Assembly: GCA_016283945.1 (NCBI GenBank)
Contig: JAEENW010000151.1
Span: 1-16,931 of the forward strand
Reading direction: 5' to 3'
Length of the DNA stretch: 16,931 nt
DNA from: Bacillota bacterium
GTDB taxonomy: Bacteria; Bacillota; Clostridia; Peptostreptococcales; Anaerovoracaceae
Shown here: piece by piece, positions 14,349 through 16,931 of the stretch
How the letters are laid out: each line of letters starts with the position of its first letter
Position numbering within the stretch: the stretch's first letter is position 1
The notes under the pieces: model-generated
What the model saw: the letters and a program-made list of their open reading frames with translations, nothing else
The model's database searches: none
Told to the model about the DNA's origin: nothing
Made by a program: the position numbers and the translations under genes

Positions 14349-15889
14349 TCGTTTTTCCTCTTTCTGAAGAGCCCGAGCAGCTGCCTGAAGGTGTCTATCT
14401 TCAGGAGCAGCGCGCAGGCGAAGTACACGGCGGCGCCGGCGAGCGTGGGAACGAGCACCTTGAGCGCCCTTCCCGCGAGGCCGTCGGAGAAGCCGGCGGT
14501 CATCCCGGTGCAGGCAATGACGGCTGCCATCATCACAGCTGCCGCCGCGAGCATCTTTATTATGTCCGCGGCGCCGGAGCGGCCGCTGCCGCCGAAGCGC
14601 CTGAGATAAGCTATGAGCAGCACCGCGGCTCCCGCGGCGGTCGATAGTGCCAGGGAAGCGGCGAGACCGCTTATCCCGGCCCTGCTCCACAGGAGCGCGC
14701 AGAGTGCGATGTTCACGGCTACGGAGACCGCGCCCGAGACGAGCGGAAGACTTCCCTCCTGCATGGCGTAGTAGAGCCGGCTCAGTATGACCTGGATCCC
14801 GTAGCCAGTCATCCCGAGGGAGAGCCAAGCCAGGGCACCCGAGGTCAGCGCCGTGGAGTCAGCGGCCCAGTCGCCCCACTCGTATAGCAGCCTGATGAGC
14901 GGCTCAGCCAGGGCGAAGAGCCCCGCGGACATCGGTATCAGTATGAAGAGCATCTCTCGCAGGGTCTGCCCCGCGGCCTCGCTTATGGAGGCGCCGTCGC
15001 CGTGGGCGCTGAGCCTGGAGAGCTCGGGGAATATCACGTTCGCGATCGAGAGCACGAAGACCCCGGTCACTATAGTGTAGAGAGTGTTCGCGTACTCCAG
15101 AGACGAGGCCCCGCCCTCTATCCTCGAGGCGAACTTGGCCGCCGCGGTGAGGTTCACGGGCTGCATCCAGGTGCTCACGAGCACGGGAAGCATGAGCTTC
15201 CATATCGCGGAGAGCCCCTCGTGCCTCAGGGACGGCCTGTAGCTGTAGCCGAAGCGCCTGAGCGAGGGAAGCTGCATGAGCACCTGCACCGCCCAGCCCG
15301 CGAGGAAGGCCCACGCGAGGCCGAAGACGCCGAAGCGCCCGAAGAGCAGGAAGAAATATGCTATTATCACCGCGGTGGAGGCGGTGCGGAGCAGCGCCGG
15401 GATGTTCAACCCGCCAAGGGACTGCAGTATCCCGAGGATGGAGAACGCCGCCCCGGTGAAGAACACGGTCGGGAAGAGTATGCGAAGGAGCGAGCTGCAC
15501 AACTGCGCCGCCTCGCCCTCGAAGCCGTCGGCGAGGAAGCCCGTGATCTGCGGGGAGAAGGCCATGCCCAGGGCGCTGAAGCCCAGCGTCGCTATCGAGA
15601 TCACCGTGATGAAGGCGCTCGAGAGCCTGAAGGCCTCCTCCTTACCCTTCTTCTCCAGGTACATGTTGAAGACGGGGATGAAGCTCGCGGAGATCGCCGA
15701 CGCGAAGACCGCGTCGAAGAAGTTGCGCGGGATGCGGCTCGCGGCGAGGAAGGCGTCGGCCTCCATGCCGGTGGCAAGCCTGTGCCCGAGCTGAAGGTCG
15801 CGCGCGAGCCCGAGGACCTTGCCCAGCAGGGTCAGGGCCATCATCACGCCTATGGTGCGTATGTTCTTTTTTCTGGTCTCTTCGCGCAT
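14345..15889 (-). CDS. murJ: MurJ-family lipid-linked oligosaccharide flippase
   Basis: A 514-residue MOP-superfamily membrane protein (MurJ/MviN), the family that moves lipid II across the cytoplasmic membrane. The N-terminal signature is clear: LLGKVLGLARDLQLGHRLATG (21-41), then MEADAFLAASRIPRNFFDAVF (42-62). Many hydrophobic helices follow, consistent with 13-14 segments, and the protein ends in a basic tail FRKRKND. The Arg of GLARD (residue 30) is kept; Lys24 stands where many members have Arg. An in-frame ATG at 15931 exists, but it has no ribosome site and lies at the expected transcription start of the promoter at 15941-15969. I therefore chose ATG 15889, which has AGGAG 11 bases upstream. 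It is the first gene of the envelope operon and overlaps the next by 4 bases. It may be the general lipid II flippase or a copy dedicated to the polymer made here. Confidence 0.92.
   Translation of the reverse strand: MREETRKKNIRTIGVMMALTLLGKVLGLARDLQLGHRLATGMEADAFLAASRIPRNFFDAVFASAISASFIPVFNMYLEKKGKEEAFRLSSAFITVISIATLGFSALGMAFSPQITGFLADGFEGEAAQLCSSLLRILFPTVFFTGAAFSILGILQSLGGLNIPALLRTASTAVIIAYFFLLFGRFGVFGLAWAFLAGWAVQVLMQLPSLRRFGYSYRPSLRHEGLSAIWKLMLPVLVSTWMQPVNLTAAAKFASRIEGGASSLEYANTLYTIVTGVFVLSIANVIFPELSRLSAHGDGASISEAAGQTLREMLFILIPMSAGLFALAEPLIRLLYEWGDWAADSTALTSGALAWLSLGMTGYGIQVILSRLYYAMQEGSLPLVSGAVSVAVNIALCALLWSRAGISGLAASLALSTAAGAAVLLIAYLRRFGGSGRSGAADIIKMLAAAAVMMAAVIACTGMTAGFSDGLAGRALKVLVPTLAGAAVYFACALLLKIDTFRQLLGLFRKRKND
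14357..14361 (-). promoter_or_regulatory. Ribosome binding site that decides the TTG start
   Basis: On the minus strand AAAGAGGAAAAACGATTGA places AGAGG 8 bases before the TTG at 14348, inside the last codons of murJ. This supports the overlapping TTGA start of the wzy-like gene over the ATG 30 bases further on. Confidence 0.55.
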
Positions 15890-15940
15890 GCGGGTGCAAA
15901 CTCCTGAGGACGCCGGGCGGCCGGCGGGCATATCCAGTAT

Positions 15941-15969
15941 ATCATAACAGAAACCGCGCGCTTTTTGAA
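15941..15969 (-). promoter_or_regulatory. Sigma-A-type promoter of the envelope operon
   Basis: On the minus strand: -35 TTCAAA (15969-15964, 4 of 6 matches), a 17-base spacer, and -10 TATGAT (15946-15941, 5 of 6) preceded by TGT, an extended -10. An overlapping second -10, TGATATACT (15944-15936), is also present. Transcription would begin near 15934, giving a leader of about 45 bases before murJ. The -35 lies in the loop of the terminator hairpin. Confidence 0.7.
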
Positions 15970-15979
15970 TAGCGCGCGG
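15946..15979 (-). terminator. Hairpin terminator after larC
   Basis: A perfect 9-bp stem, CCGCGCGCT (15954-15962) with AGCGCGCGG (15971-15979), encloses an 8-base loop. Read on the minus strand it is followed by TTTCTGTT, a moderate U-tract. It lies about 70 bases beyond the larC stop. The + strand side has only a short T-run (CGTTT), so the minus strand is the likely direction. Confidence 0.65.
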
Positions 15980-16048
15980 CGTTTATGCGGGATATTGAGC
16001 GCGTATGAGCGCTTGCGGGCGGGCTTCGGCAGCCTCAGGTCGCCGGCG

Positions 16049-16931
16049 TCACTTCTTCTCTATCTCGTCGATGATCTCGTCGATGCTGAGCTCGTTCTCG
16101 CGGGCGATGCGGGCGAGATCCTCGTACTCGTACTTGGAGCGGGACACTCCGTAGCCGAAGGAGTCCTTGCGCGAGATCTTTCCGTAGGGAGTGTCGACGC
16201 GCTCGACGCTCCTGCGCAGCACGTAGCGCTCCTTCCTGACCTCGCGTATGCCTATGGTGCTGATGTACTTGAACATCATGGAGGCCGCGCGCTCGCGGTC
16301 CTCGGGCCTGCAGAGCACGGTGACCATGACGCCCGGGCGGGACTTCTTCATGCCTATGGGCTGGGTGAAGACGTCGAGGACCCCGGCCTCGAGCAGCCTC
16401 TCGAGCGCGAAGCTCAGGCGCTCGGCGCTCATGTCGTCGACGTTGCAGGAGAGCTCATATACGGTGTCGGCGGCTCCGTCGGAGCTGTCGCCGAGCATGA
16501 CGCGGACGCAGTTCGCGGCCTCGAAGTCCTTCTTTCCCATGCCGTAGCCTATGCCCCTGACCTTCATCGCGGGCATGTCGCCGAAGCGGTCGGCGAAGTG
16601 CTTGAGCAGCGCGGCGCCGGTCGGGGTGCAGAGCTCGCCCTGTATCCTGCCTCCGTAGATGGGAACGTCCTTCAGTATGAAGGCCGTCGCGGGAGCCGGG
16701 ACAGGCAGCACGCCGTGGGCGGCGCGCACGTGGCCGCTTCCCACGTGTACCGGCGAGGCGATCACCTGGTCGGGCGCTATCCTGTTCATGAGCAGGCACA
16801 CCGCGGTAACGTCCGCGACGGCGTCCATGCTGCCGACCTCGTGGAAGTGGATCTGGTCGACCGGCTGTCCGTGGGCGTGGCTCTCGGCCTCGGCGATGAG
16901 GCCGTACACGGCCATGACGTCGTCCTTGACA
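16049..16931 (-). CDS. larC: LarC, nickel-pincer cofactor biosynthesis protein (5' end cut by window edge)
   Basis: LarC inserts nickel into the pyridinium bis-thiocarboxylate mononucleotide made by LarB and LarE, forming the nickel-pincer cofactor of lactate racemase and related enzymes. About 293 residues are present. The frame stays open to the right edge, and the ATG at 16915 is internal, since the preceding codons continue the LarC pattern into VYGLIAEAESHAHG; roughly 100 residues are missing. Counting from that Met, visible marks are HFHEVGSMDAVADV (23-36), SPVHVGSGHVRAAHGVLPVP (54-73), ELCTPTGAALLKHF near 93-106, IGYGMGKKDFEAANCVR near 122-138, and YELSCNVDDMSAERL near 153-167. The C-terminal domain is fused in frame, unlike Lactobacillus where larC1 and larC2 are joined by a programmed frameshift. 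No other lar gene is in the window. A hairpin terminator follows the gene. Confidence 0.93.
   Translation of the reverse strand, partial: VKDDVMAVYGLIAEAESHAHGQPVDQIHFHEVGSMDAVADVTAVCLLMNRIAPDQVIASPVHVGSGHVRAAHGVLPVPAPATAFILKDVPIYGGRIQGELCTPTGAALLKHFADRFGDMPAMKVRGIGYGMGKKDFEAANCVRVMLGDSSDGAADTVYELSCNVDDMSAERLSFALERLLEAGVLDVFTQPIGMKKSRPGVMVTVLCRPEDRERAASMMFKYISTIGIREVRKERYVLRRSVERVDTPYGKISRKDSFGYGVSRSKYEYEDLARIARENELSIDEIIDEIEKK

Noticed and set aside
14349..14828. N-terminal extension of the Wzy-like protein
   Set aside because: The added ~160 residues are Arg/Gly/His-rich and lie within murJ in another frame; family alignment starts only after them.
15890..15931. Upstream ATG giving a 14-residue longer MurJ
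   Set aside because: It has no ribosome binding site and sits at the predicted transcription start; the MurJ family pattern begins after the inner ATG.

Overview
The window reads as GC-rich bacterial chromosome, most likely from a Clostridia-type Firmicute. The basis is the strong GGAGG-type ribosome binding sites, the tightly packed short-gap operons, and the gene families present (COG2509 and HI0933 flavoproteins, beta-CASP hydrolase, YtcJ amidohydrolase, CsaB, DUF4330, LarC). I cannot name a genus. There is no sign of phage, insertion sequences, CRISPR, tRNA or rRNA. The long open frames on the opposite strand are a by-product of high-GC codon use.

Layout from left to right. (1) The 3' part of a chloramphenicol-acetyltransferase-family gene on the + strand, cut by the left edge, ends at 475. 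A bidirectional hairpin terminator (529-570) separates it from (2) a four-gene minus-strand operon, 6854 to 621. In transcription order it encodes a six-helix DUF308-like membrane protein with a long charged tail, a beta-CASP metallo-hydrolase, an HI0933/BaiN-type flavoprotein, and a COG2509 FAD-dependent protein. The gaps are 3, 2 and 22 bases. (3) A 100-bp divergent promoter region holds two extended -10 elements that form a perfect 9-bp inverted repeat. It drives operon 2 leftward and a YtcJ-type amidohydrolase (6955-8553) rightward. (4) The amidohydrolase converges, with 5 bases between stops, on a five-gene minus-strand envelope-polymer operon, 15889 to 8559. In transcription order it encodes a MurJ-family flippase, a Wzy/O-antigen-ligase-like membrane protein, a GT4 glycosyltransferase, a membrane-anchored DUF4330 protein, and a GT4-CsaB fusion protein. 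(5) A compact terminator/promoter, in which the -35 of the envelope operon lies in the loop of the preceding hairpin, separates it from larC, which is cut by the right edge.

How they work together. The envelope operon has parts that could assemble and export a pyruvylated cell-wall polysaccharide: glycosyltransferases, a polymerase or ligase, a lipid-linked flippase and a ketal-pyruvyl transferase. In Firmicutes CsaB pyruvylates the secondary cell wall polymer to which SLH-domain surface proteins bind, so the same role is inferred here. Operon 2 combines a membrane protein, an RNA- or DNA-processing type hydrolase and two flavoproteins of uncertain substrate. Its joint purpose is not known from the sequence. 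LarC belongs to the nickel-pincer cofactor pathway of lactate racemase and related enzymes, and looks unrelated to its neighbours here.

No clearly new defence or mobile system is visible. The points most worth following are the GT4-CsaB fusion with its altered motif and cysteine cluster, the tandemly duplicated DUF4330 protein between two glycosyltransferase genes, and the possible membrane scaffold encoded upstream of a nuclease-type hydrolase.
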